64,000 nt of DNA from Ewingella sp. CoE-038-23 (GCF_040419245.1 NZ_JAZHOH010000001.1:1550001-1614000); one strand, 5' to 3'. Positions 34,874-44,045 are shown, numbered from the stretch's first letter. Translations and numbers: made by a program. The notes: a model not told the origin generated them from the letters alone.

Positions 34874-35662
34874 TTGATCTCAAATTCTGCCACGGTGGCA
34901 ACTCAGGCAATTATTTCTCCCGGCGCGATTATCGGCGCGGGGGTGCAGATTGGCCCATTCTGCCTAATTGGCGAGCACGTCGAGATAGGTGAGGGGACGG
35001 TGATTGCCTCCCACTCGGTGATCAACGGCCACACGCGTATTGGCCGCAATAACAACATTGGTCGCTTCTGCTCGATTGGCGAAGTGAATCAGGACTTAAA
35101 ATATCGCGGCGAGCCAACTCGAGTTGAGATTGGCGACAATAACCAGATTGGCCGCAACGCTACCATCCATCGCGGCACCCAGCAGGGCGCGCAGACGACT
35201 ATTATCGGTCATCGAAATCGGCTGTTGTCCAATGTTCACGTTGGCCACGACTGCCTGATTGGCAGCAGCACCGAGATCGGCAATAACACTGCTCTGGCGG
35301 GGCACGTGGTGTTGCGGGACTTTGCGCAGGTCGGCTCAATGTGCGCGATTCACCAGTTTTGCATCATCGGCTTCTCGGCGCTGATTGCGGAGCAATCCTG
35401 CGTGGTTCAGGACATTCCGCCGTTCGTCCGTGCCAGCGGCAACCGCGCCGTGCCGCAGGGGTTTAACCTGTTGGCAGAAGCTTACCTCTCTATCGATAAG
35501 CAGCAGCAGGCCGTGATGCGCCGAGTGTATGAGCAAATCTATCATTGCGGAATGGCGATTGAAGCCTTGAAAGTAGAGGTGCAGCGCCTGAGTAAAGCAC
35601 ACCCCGCGCTGCGCTGTTTTGAGGATTTCTTTGCTTTATCCACTCGCGGCATCATTCGCTGA
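34874..35662 (+). CDS. LpxA-like UDP-GlcNAc acyltransferase paralogue
   Basis: A 262-residue left-handed beta-helix acyltransferase, with the hexapeptide repeats at about 8-190 and the C-terminal helices ending FFALSTRGIIR, as in LpxA. It keeps the LpxA residues Lys in QDLKYRGEPT, His pair in VHVGHDC (E. coli 122 and 125), AGH and IHQFC. The hydrocarbon-ruler position matching E. coli Gly173 is Glu here. It stands alone, not in the lpxD-fabZ-lpxA-lpxB cluster, so it is a second copy with a probably different acyl group. TTG start at 34874 with GGAGGG 7 bases ahead. Confidence 0.85.
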   Translation: MISNSATVATQAIISPGAIIGAGVQIGPFCLIGEHVEIGEGTVIASHSVINGHTRIGRNNNIGRFCSIGEVNQDLKYRGEPTRVEIGDNNQIGRNATIHRGTQQGAQTTIIGHRNRLLSNVHVGHDCLIGSSTEIGNNTALAGHVVLRDFAQVGSMCAIHQFCIIGFSALIAEQSCVVQDIPPFVRASGNRAVPQGFNLLAEAYLSIDKQQQAVMRRVYEQIYHCGMAIEALKVEVQRLSKAHPALRCFEDFFALSTRGIIR

Positions 35663-35684
35663 TGCCGCGAGTGGCGGGGGATTA

Positions 35685-36695
35685 TCAGGCTTCCAGCGCC
35701 AGCAGGGCGAAGGTTGCCAGCCAGTGTTGGCCCATATAATCCGTGTCGAGGTGGTCCAGCGCGCTGTCTAAATGCTGCTGGGCGCTGTCACGCAGCGGGG
35801 CGACGCGCGGGTCGTCTGTCGGCAGGGCCGCCGCCAGCGAACGCTGACACCATGCGCGGCTGAGATTCAACCCATCCAAATGACCAATCTTGCCGTCAGT
35901 TCGGTCCGTGACCGTGGCGGGCACAAACAGCGTTTGCGGCTGGCGCCGGGCCAGATCCGGCAAGAAGTTACTAAACCACTGGGAAAACTCGGCCTGCGGC
36001 AACACGCGGCGCATCAATTCGGCTTCCATCAAAGACGGGGATAAAAACTCATCGCCGCCCGGTTCCCACGCCTGACAATTCACATCATGCAGATGCCAGC
36101 GTTTGGCAGCCTCTTCGATTTGCGCGGTTAAGGCGTCATTCGCCACGCTGCGCGAATACTCTAAAGCCAGCGACAGGGCAAACGCGGTGTTGAAGTGGCT
36201 CCCTACCCGCAGCGGATAGGTGGCTTTCGGCAGAAATTCACAAAATGCCTGCTCGAAGAACTGGCTCATCGGCGCCAGCGTTTTCGCCCAACCGGCGGCC
36301 TGCGGCAGCTTCATGGCGTTTAACTGTTGCACCAGTCGCAGGAACCACGCCCAGCCGTAAGGCCGCTCGAACCCTTTATGCTGCGGCTGCTGTAAATAGG
36401 CCATCTCCCCGGCAACGTTTTCCGCCGTGAAGTGCTGCTCAACAATGGCAATAATCTGCTCGGCCTGCGGCAGTTGCGGGTATTTGTCGATTAAGCGCAG
36501 CAGCAGCCAGTAGCCGTGAACGCAGGAGTGCCAGTCATAACTGCCGTAAAAAATCGGGTGCAGCGCGCGCGGCGTTAGGGCGTCTTCTGGCCCGCTCATG
36601 GCATGCATCAGCTTATTGGGAAACTCGCGGTTCAGGTGATCCAGCGCCATCAGGGCAAAGCGGGACGCCATTTCTGGCGTCAGTTGCATCGTCAT
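35685..36695 (-). CDS. DUF2891 domain-containing protein
   Basis: A 336-residue cytoplasmic, mainly helical protein. Its start TPEMASRFALMALDHLNREFPNKLMH and the run ALHPIFYGSYDWHSCVHGYWLLLRL near residue 45-70 are the DUF2891 signature; the alpha-barrel look resembles glycan-processing enzymes of the six-hairpin type. The ATG at 36695 follows GGGAGAGA; the open frame from a TTG at 36701 is less likely. It follows DUF979 and DUF969 genes in one operon (24 bp gap), so its product probably acts on the compound they carry. No reaction is established that I know. Confidence 0.8.
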   Translation of the reverse strand: MTMQLTPEMASRFALMALDHLNREFPNKLMHAMSGPEDALTPRALHPIFYGSYDWHSCVHGYWLLLRLIDKYPQLPQAEQIIAIVEQHFTAENVAGEMAYLQQPQHKGFERPYGWAWFLRLVQQLNAMKLPQAAGWAKTLAPMSQFFEQAFCEFLPKATYPLRVGSHFNTAFALSLALEYSRSVANDALTAQIEEAAKRWHLHDVNCQAWEPGGDEFLSPSLMEAELMRRVLPQAEFSQWFSNFLPDLARRQPQTLFVPATVTDRTDGKIGHLDGLNLSRAWCQRSLAAALPTDDPRVAPLRDSAQQHLDSALDHLDTDYMGQHWLATFALLALEA

Positions 36696-36719
36696 TTTCA
36701 ATCTCTCCCGAGTTGGCGG

Positions 36720-37670
36720 TTAGAAGCGGAACACGAATAAATACATCAGCGCGGTGTTCACCAGCAGTAACAGGGCGCCGGTCAGCCATTGCGCCTTGAT
36801 GACACCGTTTTTATCCTGAAGCTCGAGCAGCGCGGCGGGCACGATGTTGAAGTTGGCGGCCATTGGCGTCATTAGCGTGCCGCAGAAGCCGGACAGCATA
36901 CCGATAGCGCCCATAATCGCCGGATTTCCGCCCAGCTGGTTGACGATCAGCGGCAGGCCGATACCCGCGGTCATCACCGGGAAAGCGGCAAAACCGTTAC
37001 CCATGATCATGGTAAACAGCGCCATGCCGAAAGTGTAAGCCACGATAATCGCCAGCGGCGAACCCAGTGGAATGATGCTTTTCACCAAGTCGGCCACCAC
37101 GCCACCGACGCCTGCCAGAGCAAAGAGCGCGCCCAGCGCGGCGAGCATCTGCGGCAAAATTGCCGCCCAGCCCACGGTATCCATGGTCTGCCCGCCTGCC
37201 TTGATGGCCTTCAGCGGCGAGTCGCGCAGCATCACCAGCGCCACGATAAAGGCAACCAGCGTGCCTAGCACCAGTGAGATCAGCGTGACGTTTTTGGCTT
37301 CCACCAGACCGGTATTTTTTAGGGTCAGGGTACCGACCAAGGTCACGATAGGGATCAGCAGGGCCGGAATAAACAGCTTGTTGCCAAAGCGCTTGGCGCC
37401 GGCTTCACGTCTGGCGGTGGCTTCCGGCTGGTCGTTATCCGACTTGCCTTTGCCCAGTTTGCCGGTCCCGGCAATCACCGCCAACAGGATAGCCATACAG
37501 CCCGTCACGAAGTGCGGCAGCTCGCCGCCAAGCAGGAAGGTCACGCCATACACTCCCCAGAACAGGGCGTTAACCAGACGGCGGTTGTTGGTTTTGTCAT
37601 ACAGATTGAAAATGGCGTAGGCGCAGAACATCAGGCCCGCGAGGATATAAACCGATTCTAAGCTGATCAT
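36720..37670 (-). CDS. DUF979 membrane protein
   Basis: A 316-residue inner-membrane protein with about nine helices and a loop after helix 3 (KLGKGKSDNDQPEATARRE). Helices such as GNGFAAFPVMTAGIGLPLIVN and MGAIGMLSGFCGTLMTPMAANFNIVPAALLEL resemble permease pores of the ion transporter superfamily. DUF979 always pairs with DUF969; in other bacteria they sit by pyroglutamyl peptidase genes, so a 5-oxoproline-related substrate has been suggested. Here no pcp gene is adjacent. Starts inside the DUF969 stop (ATGA overlap). Confidence 0.85.
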   Translation of the reverse strand: MISLESVYILAGLMFCAYAIFNLYDKTNNRRLVNALFWGVYGVTFLLGGELPHFVTGCMAILLAVIAGTGKLGKGKSDNDQPEATARREAGAKRFGNKLFIPALLIPIVTLVGTLTLKNTGLVEAKNVTLISLVLGTLVAFIVALVMLRDSPLKAIKAGGQTMDTVGWAAILPQMLAALGALFALAGVGGVVADLVKSIIPLGSPLAIIVAYTFGMALFTMIMGNGFAAFPVMTAGIGLPLIVNQLGGNPAIMGAIGMLSGFCGTLMTPMAANFNIVPAALLELQDKNGVIKAQWLTGALLLLVNTALMYLFVFRF

Positions 37671-38356
37671 TTGGCAATGCCTCCATGCTGAGCATCAAAA
37701 CGCTTGGCCAGCGAGCGATCCAGCAGCCACAGGCGAATAAAGTGAATAATAAGCGCGGCAATGGCGGTGGGGATGGCCCAAACGGAGAGGTGTAGTGGCT
37801 CGACGGAGATCCCGTTTTGCTCCAGGAAGCCTTTGATCAGCAAGATAGATTGCACGGCGATAAAAATATCTTCACCGAAGAACACCGCGATGTTATCGAC
37901 GGCGGCGGCATTAGCGCGAATTTTCTGGCGAACGTCATTAGGCAAATCGCCATACTTAGTGACCGCCGCGGCTTCCGCCATTGGGGCAATCAGCGGGCGC
38001 ACCATCTGCGCATGGCCGCCCAGCGAGTTCAGCCCCAGCGCGGCGGTGACTTGGCGCAGGAAGAAGTAGAGCATCAGCACGCGCCCGGTAGTGGCGGCGT
38101 GGATCTTAGAGATCAGGTCGCGCGCGCGCTCTTTCAGGCCGCTGCGCTCGAGGATGGCAATAACCGGCAGCGTCAGCCAAATCAGTCCCATATAGCGGTT
38201 CTCGGTAAAGGCTTTACCGAAGGCGCTGATGATATCCACCGTGTGCATGCCGCCCGCCGCGCCGGTAGCGATACCGGCAATGGTGACGACTAAAAGTGGA
38301 TTAAACCGCAGCGCAAAGCCCAGCACCACGATCGGGATGCCTATTAATACCCACAT
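37667..38356 (-). CDS. DUF969 membrane protein
   Basis: A 229-residue inner-membrane protein with about five or six helices (IGIPIVVLGFALRFNPLLVVTIAGIATG at the N-terminus, LHLSVWAIPTAIAALIIHFIRLWLL near the C-terminus). It contains SLGGHAQMVRPLIAPMAEAAA, a conserved loop of the family and possibly part of a substrate path. It is the first gene of the DUF969-DUF979-DUF2891 operon; translation of DUF979 is coupled by overlap. The substrate is unproven. Confidence 0.85.
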   Translation of the reverse strand: MWVLIGIPIVVLGFALRFNPLLVVTIAGIATGAAGGMHTVDIISAFGKAFTENRYMGLIWLTLPVIAILERSGLKERARDLISKIHAATTGRVLMLYFFLRQVTAALGLNSLGGHAQMVRPLIAPMAEAAAVTKYGDLPNDVRQKIRANAAAVDNIAVFFGEDIFIAVQSILLIKGFLEQNGISVEPLHLSVWAIPTAIAALIIHFIRLWLLDRSLAKRFDAQHGGIAK

Positions 38357-38718
38357 ATTTCTTACCCCTGTTGTCTGTAATCTGTGAATGAACTCAACGT
38401 CCTGTCTTTATATTTTTTAAGCTGCGCGTTGCTCGCTAATAACCACAAAATAACCTTGAGTTATAAAGTAGACGAGTGAGGAATAACGCTCAGCTTTGTT
38501 CGGAAAGTACCAAGCAGTTCGGTGCAGCGCAAGACTGTGAATTGATAAGTGGCAGGACAAGAGGGAGGAAAATAAGCGAGTCTAAGATAAAGCTCAGGCT
38601 AATTAACTGGGTGTTTTATTTAGCGTGGAATATTGTGCGGGGCGATAAGTTTAGATTAGTGAATTAACCCCGCGAGACAGGTTGCGGGGTTAATGAACAA
38701 TAAGGCGATGGTTAAAGC
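38357..38718. other. 362-bp gap; promoter of the DUF969 operon and a terminator
   Basis: No believable gene. The frame at 38476-38667 (63 codons) has no ribosome site. A hairpin at 38664-38693 ends the queH transcript. Confidence 0.6.
38664..38693 (-). terminator. terminator after queH
   Basis: TTAACCCCGC and GCGGGGTTAA pair perfectly around a 10-base loop, 25 bp after the queH stop; the TTAA foot supplies a short U-run on the minus strand. Confidence 0.75.
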
Positions 38719-39378
38719 TTATTCGTCGTCTTCGTCGCCGTAATATTTTACGCCGAGCTTAATCAGGTCGCGGCCTTGAGCTTTGCGGTGCAAATTGCTG
38801 TCGCGCAGGGAATAAACGCAGCCGCAATACTCTTGCTGGTAGAAGCGTTCGCGCTTGCTGATTTCAATCATGCGCGCCGAACCGCCTTTCTTGCGCCAGT
38901 TATAGTCCCAATAGACCATGCCCGGATAAGGCGCCGCCGCACGGTCGCCGCAGCCGTTAATCTGTTTCATGTCTTTCCAGCGGGAAATACCCAGCGAGCT
39001 GGAAATGGCGCTGAAACCGTGTTCATAAGCGTACAGCGCGGTGCGCTCGAAACGCATATCAAAACACATAGTGCAGCGAATGCCGCGTTCAGGCTCGTTT
39101 TCCATGCCGCGCGCGCGTTCAAACCAATTATCGGTGTCGTAGTCGGCATCAATAAATGGAATGCCGTGCTGTTCGGCAAAGCGCATATTCTCTTCTTTGC
39201 GCAGGGTATATTCTTTTTGCGGGTGAATATTCGGGTTGTAGAAGAAAATGGTGTATTCAATGCCCGAGGCTTGAATCGCTTCCATGACCTCGCCGGAGCA
39301 GGGTGCGCAACAGGAGTGAAGCAGTAATTTATCATGCCCGTTAGGCAGGGACAGTTTTTCTCGGATCAGTTCGGACAT
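38719..39378 (-). CDS. queH: QueH-type epoxyqueuosine reductase
   Basis: A 219-residue iron-sulfur enzyme of the DUF208/QueH family, which makes the last step of queuosine in tRNA, converting epoxyqueuosine to queuosine, as an alternative to QueG. It has [15 protein letters not shown] (CC..C, residues 22-26), [36 protein letters not shown] (CxxC) and [13 protein letters not shown]. These Cys bind the 4Fe-4S cluster and metal. The acidic tail (YYGDEDDE) is not unusual. ATG at 39378, monocistronic. Confidence 0.92.
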   Translation of the reverse strand: MSELIREKLSLPNGHDKLLLHSCCAPCSGEVMEAIQASGIEYTIFFYNPNIHPQKEYTLRKEENMRFAEQHGIPFIDADYDTDNWFERARGMENEPERGIRCTMCFDMRFERTALYAYEHGFSAISSSLGISRWKDMKQINGCGDRAAAPYPGMVYWDYNWRKKGGSARMIEISKRERFYQQEYCGCVYSLRDSNLHRKAQGRDLIKLGVKYYGDEDDE

Positions 39379-39589
39379 CTTCTTCGCCTGTTACTAAGAT
39401 TTTCTTTATCAAAATAGAATCATCATGATGGTTGATGCCTATGATAAAAGACAGTGCGCCACTGTCAAAAATTTCTTATTGATCTCCTGAATGACAACTT
39501 GGGCAATAATCAACAATGTTATGCTAACGACCGGGATGTTGGCCGAGCACGGCGCAATGCCCAGCAATTGAATGTTAAGGACGCAGACA

Positions 39590-40600
39590 ATGCAGTTAAT
39601 GAAATCGCACCATATCCGCTGGCTGAGTTTATTTATCGTGATGGGGGGGCTACTGTTGGTGCTGCCTCTGCACCTGTTGGCATGCTTTATCGCCGGATTC
39701 GTGGTGTTCGAGCTGGTTAATGGATTAACACCGCATTTCCAAAAAATCATCAGTGGCGATCGCGCCCGCTGGCTGGTGGTGGCGCTCATCAGCACCGTAG
39801 TAGTGAGCGTGCTGATTCTGGCGATTGCCGGGATTATCGACTTCCTGATGGATGATATTAAGAACCCGGTGGCCTTCAACGCCATGGTTTCTCGCTTGCT
39901 GAGTGACGCACAGGGGCGCATTTCGCCAGTCATGTTGCACTATCTGCCCGCCAATATTGAAGAGCTACAGCGCCAGTTCCTGCAATGGGTGCGCGAACAC
40001 GTCGCCATGATTCAAACCGTGGGCAAAAACGCGGCCCACGCCTTTGTCACCATGCTGATTGGTATGATTCTGGGCGCGATTATCTCTTTGCAGCGCCCAG
40101 ACAAAGAGAGTCAGGATGCCCCGCTGAAAAACGAACTGTTGCAGCGCGTGCGCCTGCTGGCTCAGGCATTTCGTAATGTAGTTTTTGCCCAGTTCCAAAT
40201 CTCACTGATTAACACCGTGCTCTCCGGTGTGTTTCTGTTCGGCATTCTGCCGCTGTTTGGTATTCACCTGCCGTTGGCCAAAACGCTGGTGGCTTTTACC
40301 TTCATCTGCGGGCTGCTGCCGGTGATTGGCAATCTGATCTCCAATACGGTGATCTTCATTGTCGGCCTCTCCCTGTCACTGTGGGTGGGCGTCGGGGTGC
40401 TGGCGTACCTGATTGTCATTCATAAGGTGGAGTACTTCCTCAATGCGCGCATTGTCGGCACGCGCATTAATGCCAAGTCGTGGGAAGTGCTGCTGGCGAT
40501 GCTTATCTTCGAATCAGCCTTCGGATTGCCGGGCGTGGTGGCCGCGCCGATTTACTACGCCTATCTGAAGAGCGAATTGAAACAAGCTGAGCTGATTTAA
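39590..40600 (+). CDS. AI-2E (TqsA/PerM) family transporter
   Basis: A 336-residue inner-membrane protein. Two helices at the N-terminus (IRWLSLFIVMGGLLLVLPLHLLACFIAGFVVFELV) are followed by a third, a long periplasmic or cytoplasmic helical loop (about 100-150), then helices near 150-170, and four more C-terminally. IGNLISNTVIFIVGLSLSLWVGVGVLAYLIVIHKVEYFLNARIVGTRINAKSWEVLLAMLIFESAFGLPGVVAAPIYYAYLKSEL carries the conserved family end. Members export quorum signals, sodium ions or other molecules; the substrate here is unknown. I chose the ATG at 39590 behind AAGGA. Confidence 0.85.
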   Translation: MQLMKSHHIRWLSLFIVMGGLLLVLPLHLLACFIAGFVVFELVNGLTPHFQKIISGDRARWLVVALISTVVVSVLILAIAGIIDFLMDDIKNPVAFNAMVSRLLSDAQGRISPVMLHYLPANIEELQRQFLQWVREHVAMIQTVGKNAAHAFVTMLIGMILGAIISLQRPDKESQDAPLKNELLQRVRLLAQAFRNVVFAQFQISLINTVLSGVFLFGILPLFGIHLPLAKTLVAFTFICGLLPVIGNLISNTVIFIVGLSLSLWVGVGVLAYLIVIHKVEYFLNARIVGTRINAKSWEVLLAMLIFESAFGLPGVVAAPIYYAYLKSELKQAELI

Positions 40601-40834
40601 CCTTTACCCTAGGTTCCCTTCTTGAAGTAAAACTCGTCATATTTCCCCCGGAGGTGCGGTGTTAATGCCGCACCTCTTGGGATACCGCGTCAAAAATCCT
40701 GAGAAAAACAGATTCGGGCAAGTAATCGCGAGGATCGTTATACGAAATCCTACTTCCCAAGGGGCATACTTAATATCGTTAGCGCAGGTTGCGCTGGCAT
40801 TTTTGTCTAACGATAACCCCTCAGGAGAGAACTC

Positions 40835-41893
40835 ATGACACTTAACGTCCGAGGTTTTGCTGCTACGTCAGCCACTGCGCCATTGGCACCCCACAATTTT
40901 GAACGTCGCTCACCGCGTGATACTGACGTAGTTATCGACATTATGTATTGCGGCGTATGTCACTCAGATATCCACCAGGCACGTAATGAATGGCACCAGA
41001 GCATCTATCCGCTGGTTCCGGGACACGAAATCATTGGCCGCATTACTCAGGTAGGCGCCAAAGTTAAGGGCTTCAGCGTCGGTGATACTGTCGGCGTGGG
41101 CTGTATGGTCGATTCTTGTCAGCACTGTGATTCCTGCGCCGAGAGCCTGGAACAGTACTGTGAAGAAGGCGCAACCATGACCTACAACAGCTACGATCGT
41201 CATGACAACATGATGACCTACGGCGGTTATTCAGAGCAGATCGTCGTCTCTGAAAAGTTTGTGCTGCGCGTGTCTGAAAAGCTGGATATTAAGTCTGCAG
41301 CGCCACTGCTGTGTGCCGGTATCACCACCTATTCCCCGCTGCGTCACTGGAAAGTCGGCAAAGGCCATAAAGTGGCGGTTGTCGGTCTGGGCGGTTTGGG
41401 CCACATGGGGCTGAAATTTGCTAAAGCGCTGGGCGCCGACGTCACGCTGTTCACCCGTTCCGCCGGTAAAGAGCAGGAAGCTTACCGTCTGGGTGCTGAC
41501 CACGTGGTGATTTCTACGGATGAAAAGCAGATGGACGCGGTGAAAAACCACTTCGACTTCATCCTTGATACCGTGCCAAACCAGCATGATCTCAACCCGT
41601 ACCTGAACACGCTGAAACGCGACGGTACCCATATTCTGGTCGGCCTGATCGAGCCAATCGAGCCTGCAATCCACAGCGGCAAGCTGGTGGGCGGGCGTAA
41701 AACCGTTGCGGGTTCACTGATTGGCGGTATCGCTGAAACTCAGGAAATGTTGGATTTCTGCGCCGAGCACAACATTGGTTGTGACGTCGAGATGATCGAT
41801 ATGCAGGACATTAACGGTGCCTATGAGCGTATGCTGAAAAGCGACGTGAAATACCGTTTCGTGGTGGATATGGCGTCTCTTAAAAACGCCTAA
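40835..41893 (+). CDS. zinc-dependent NAD(P) alcohol dehydrogenase, YahK-like
   Basis: A 352-residue medium-chain dehydrogenase/reductase of the cinnamyl alcohol dehydrogenase group (E. coli YahK type). Catalytic zinc ligands: YCGVCHSDIHQ and PGHEIIG; structural zinc ligands CQHCDSCAESLEQYC. The cofactor site is VVGLGGLGHMGLKFAKALGADVTLFTRSAGK, which with the Ser/Arg ending of the second strand suggests NADP preference. Probably detoxifies or reduces aldehydes. The ATG follows CAGGAGAGAACTC. Monocistronic with a terminator behind it. Confidence 0.93.
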   Translation: MTLNVRGFAATSATAPLAPHNFERRSPRDTDVVIDIMYCGVCHSDIHQARNEWHQSIYPLVPGHEIIGRITQVGAKVKGFSVGDTVGVGCMVDSCQHCDSCAESLEQYCEEGATMTYNSYDRHDNMMTYGGYSEQIVVSEKFVLRVSEKLDIKSAAPLLCAGITTYSPLRHWKVGKGHKVAVVGLGGLGHMGLKFAKALGADVTLFTRSAGKEQEAYRLGADHVVISTDEKQMDAVKNHFDFILDTVPNQHDLNPYLNTLKRDGTHILVGLIEPIEPAIHSGKLVGGRKTVAGSLIGGIAETQEMLDFCAEHNIGCDVEMIDMQDINGAYERMLKSDVKYRFVVDMASLKNA

Positions 41894-41929
41894 TCTTCGG
41901 CGATTTGCCTGATAGTCGTCTAACTCATG

Positions 41930-41962
41930 CGCCTGCAAACTTCGATTTGTGGGCGTTTTTTT
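41930..41962 (+). terminator. terminator after the alcohol dehydrogenase
   Basis: A GCGCCTGCAAA / TTTGTGGGCGT hairpin (with G-U pairs) followed by a seven-base T-run (GCGTTTTTTT). Confidence 0.7.
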
Positions 41963-42094
41963 ATGGTCATTCTGAGCAAAAAGGGGCGGGATGAAATCAT
42001 TGCGTGCTGAAATTTCACCTTTCACCACTTCGCTGACTTCTCGCTTTGTGACGGCGGTGGTATTCTTCGGCTTTCGCCGAGCGAAGGAAAATCA

Positions 42095-42439
42095 GTGGCA
42101 AAGAATTTTGATGAATTAATCAGAGATATTGATCTGATGATTGAACACGTGGACGGTCTGAAAAACCTTCCACCGCGCGCAAAAATTGTAGATGCAGTGC
42201 CCGCTGATAAGCCTGCCTACGACTCTTTTTGTGAAATCTATGCGTTAAAAGCGGTGATGCGGGCCTTTATTTCCTCGGTCGATACCATCGTAAAAGTTCA
42301 GATTGCTAAAAAAGTCGAACAGGATATTGGCCATCTGGAAAATACCGTGCGTTCCATTGGCGGCGGCAATGCTGACCCCGAGGATTTGGCACAAATTACC
42401 GCCTACGTGCGCCATGCCGTGTCGGAATTAATGGACTAA
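42095..42439 (+). CDS. conserved hypothetical protein
   Basis: A 114-residue, soluble and helical protein (MAKNFDELIRDIDLMIEHVDGL..., LKAVMRAFISSVDTIVKVQIAKKVEQDIGHLENTVRSIGG). The N-terminal heptads suggest a coiled coil. No motif tells its function. The GTG at 42095 follows GAAGGAAA at a good distance, and a terminator follows, so it looks like a real monocistronic gene. Confidence 0.65.
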   Translation: MAKNFDELIRDIDLMIEHVDGLKNLPPRAKIVDAVPADKPAYDSFCEIYALKAVMRAFISSVDTIVKVQIAKKVEQDIGHLENTVRSIGGGNADPEDLAQITAYVRHAVSELMD

Positions 42440-42478
42440 TCAGTTTATGGTCTGAATACAGAACATGGCCTGAAAATA

Positions 42479-42518
42479 AAAACGTCGTTTATCTATTGGG
42501 ATAATCGGCGTTTTTTTA
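42479..42518 (+). terminator. terminator after the hypothetical gene
   Basis: AACGTCG and CGGCGTT pair around an 18-base spacer, and a seven-base T-run follows (CGTTTTTTT). Confidence 0.65.
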
Positions 42519-42620
42519 TATCTGAATTTGGCTAAATAAGCCGGGAAGGGCGCGAGAATAGGTTTTCTAGCCAGAAAATAGCTATTCTTGAGCCATTATC
42601 TTCTCAGGATGAGCATTGTT

Positions 42621-43535
42621 ATGGCACATCGGTTTCGTTCTATCGCGTTGCTGCGCAGGCGCTGCTACCAGCTGCTGTTTGATAACTATACGCGCAGCGG
42701 GCGGCGCATGGAGGCGTTCTGGGTTCTGACCGCCATCCTCAGCGTCATTGCGCTGTTCTTTGAATCCAGCGCGCACACTCTTTTCCCCCATACGCCCAAC
42801 ATCATGCAGTTCTTCGGTCTGATCGAGCTGGGCTTTACCGCGATTTTTACCGTGGAATATGTGTTGCGCATTTTTGCCACTCCGAGCAAAGAGCGCTACC
42901 CGCTGAGCTTCTTCGGGCTGGTGGATCTGTTGACCATTCTGCCGCTCTATATTCTCTGGCTATTCCCGTCGCTGGTGAGTACCGGCGATATGGTGGTGCT
43001 GATTCGCCTGCTGCGAATATTGCGCGTGCTGAGGGTGCTCAAGCTGCTGCGCTATATGAATGAGGCGGGTGTGCTGTGGCGCAGTTTGATGCGCGCGCGA
43101 CATAAGCTGACCCTATTCTTCGGCTTCGTGGCGATCATTCTCTGCCTGTTCGGCGGGTTAATGTTTGCTATAGAAGGAGGGCGCGACGGCTTCACCTCGC
43201 TGGGGACCTCGGTCTACTGGGCGGTGGTGACCCTGACCACGGTAGGGTATGGCGATATTACGCCGCACACGCCGCTCGGACGGGTACTGGCTTCCGTTTT
43301 GATTTTGCTGGGCTATTCGATAATCGCGGTACCTACGGGGATCTTGACGGCCTATATGTCGCAAGAACTGCAAAAAGGGCGTGAGCAGCGTTCTTGCCGC
43401 CACTGTCATCACATCGGCCATGAATTAGATGCACGTTTTTGCGACCATTGTGGCACCCGATTGCCGGCGCTTAGATCTCAACTTATTGATAAAAAACCAA
43501 ATAATCGTACGCTTAACGAGCGCATTGATGATTAA
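42621..43535 (+). CDS. voltage-gated potassium channel with C-terminal zinc ribbon
   Basis: A 304-residue six-helix Kv-type channel. S1 to S3 lie in about 35-120; S4 is the arginine ladder VLIRLLRILRVLRVLKLLRYM near 130-150. The pore loop VYWAVVTLTTVGYGDITP near 210 contains the K+ filter TVGYGD. The C-terminus has a zinc ribbon, SCRHCHHIGHELDARFCDHCGTRL (CxxC...CxxC). I chose the ATG at 42621 (MAHRFRSIALL); ATG 42609 and TTG 42588 are alternatives with similar support. Probably controls membrane potential under stress. Function in the cell not established. Confidence 0.88.
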   Translation: MAHRFRSIALLRRRCYQLLFDNYTRSGRRMEAFWVLTAILSVIALFFESSAHTLFPHTPNIMQFFGLIELGFTAIFTVEYVLRIFATPSKERYPLSFFGLVDLLTILPLYILWLFPSLVSTGDMVVLIRLLRILRVLRVLKLLRYMNEAGVLWRSLMRARHKLTLFFGFVAIILCLFGGLMFAIEGGRDGFTSLGTSVYWAVVTLTTVGYGDITPHTPLGRVLASVLILLGYSIIAVPTGILTAYMSQELQKGREQRSCRHCHHIGHELDARFCDHCGTRLPALRSQLIDKKPNNRTLNERIDD

Positions 43536-43598
43536 TGCGCCATTTTCGTTACTTTAGGCAGGTTATTAGATAAAAAGAGTTGCTATTAGGAGGCAGTC

Positions 43599-43673
43599 AT
43601 GAGTAAATACGTTCCGGCCTGTGGTACAGACCTATTTATGCACGACATCCTGAGTAAAGTGGTTCAAATTTAA
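43599..43673 (+). CDS. 24-codon small protein upstream of cspC (yobF-like position)
   Basis: ATG at 43599 stands 6 bases behind AGGAGG, a near-perfect ribosome site. It encodes MSKYVPACGTDLFMHDILSK plus VVQI. In E. coli a small gene, yobF, lies in the same place before cspC, but the sequences do not look alike. The ideal ribosome site and position 121 bp upstream of the cold-shock gene suggest a genuine leader or stress peptide. Possible but unproven. Confidence 0.5.
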   Translation: MSKYVPACGTDLFMHDILSKVVQI

Positions 43674-43794
43674 AGCGTTATCCTCGATAACCCTGATCTG
43701 ACGAATTTCCTTCTTAGTGCCTCCATAAGTAACGACTGAAATCCGGCTATAACATGCCCATGGTGGCTAAATTTATTTTTTAAAGGTAATTCCT

Positions 43795-44004
43795 ATGTCT
43801 ATGATGAAAGGTCAGGTTAAGTGGTTTAACGAGTCTAAAGGCTTTGGCTTCATCACTCCTGCTGATGGCAGCAAAGACGTGTTCGTACACTTCTCTGCAA
43901 TCCAGGATCAAGGTTTCAAGACCCTGGCTGAAGGCCAGAATGTACAGTTCTCTATCGAGAACGGTGCTAAAGGTCCGTCTGCGGCTAACGTTACCGCTAT
44001 CTAA
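43795..44004 (+). CDS. cspC: cold-shock-like RNA chaperone CspC/CspE
   Basis: A 69-residue single cold-shock domain that melts RNA secondary structure. RNA-binding motifs RNP1 (KGFGFITP) and RNP2 (VFVHFSAI) are intact. The stretches [20 protein letters not shown] and NVTAI are those of E. coli CspC rather than CspE, although the middle ([30 protein letters not shown]) is shared. It is followed by a strong terminator, and a small frame precedes it. CspC and CspE are constitutive antiterminator-like members that affect RpoS levels. Confidence 0.9.
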   Translation: MSMMKGQVKWFNESKGFGFITPADGSKDVFVHFSAIQDQGFKTLAEGQNVQFSIENGAKGPSAANVTAI

Positions 44005-44045
44005 TCTCGCTTTTGCGCTGTTTACAGCACATTAACGAAGATTAC

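Noticed and set aside
38476..38667. 63-codon frame upstream of queH terminator
   Set aside because: No ribosome site and ends in the terminator; probably chance.
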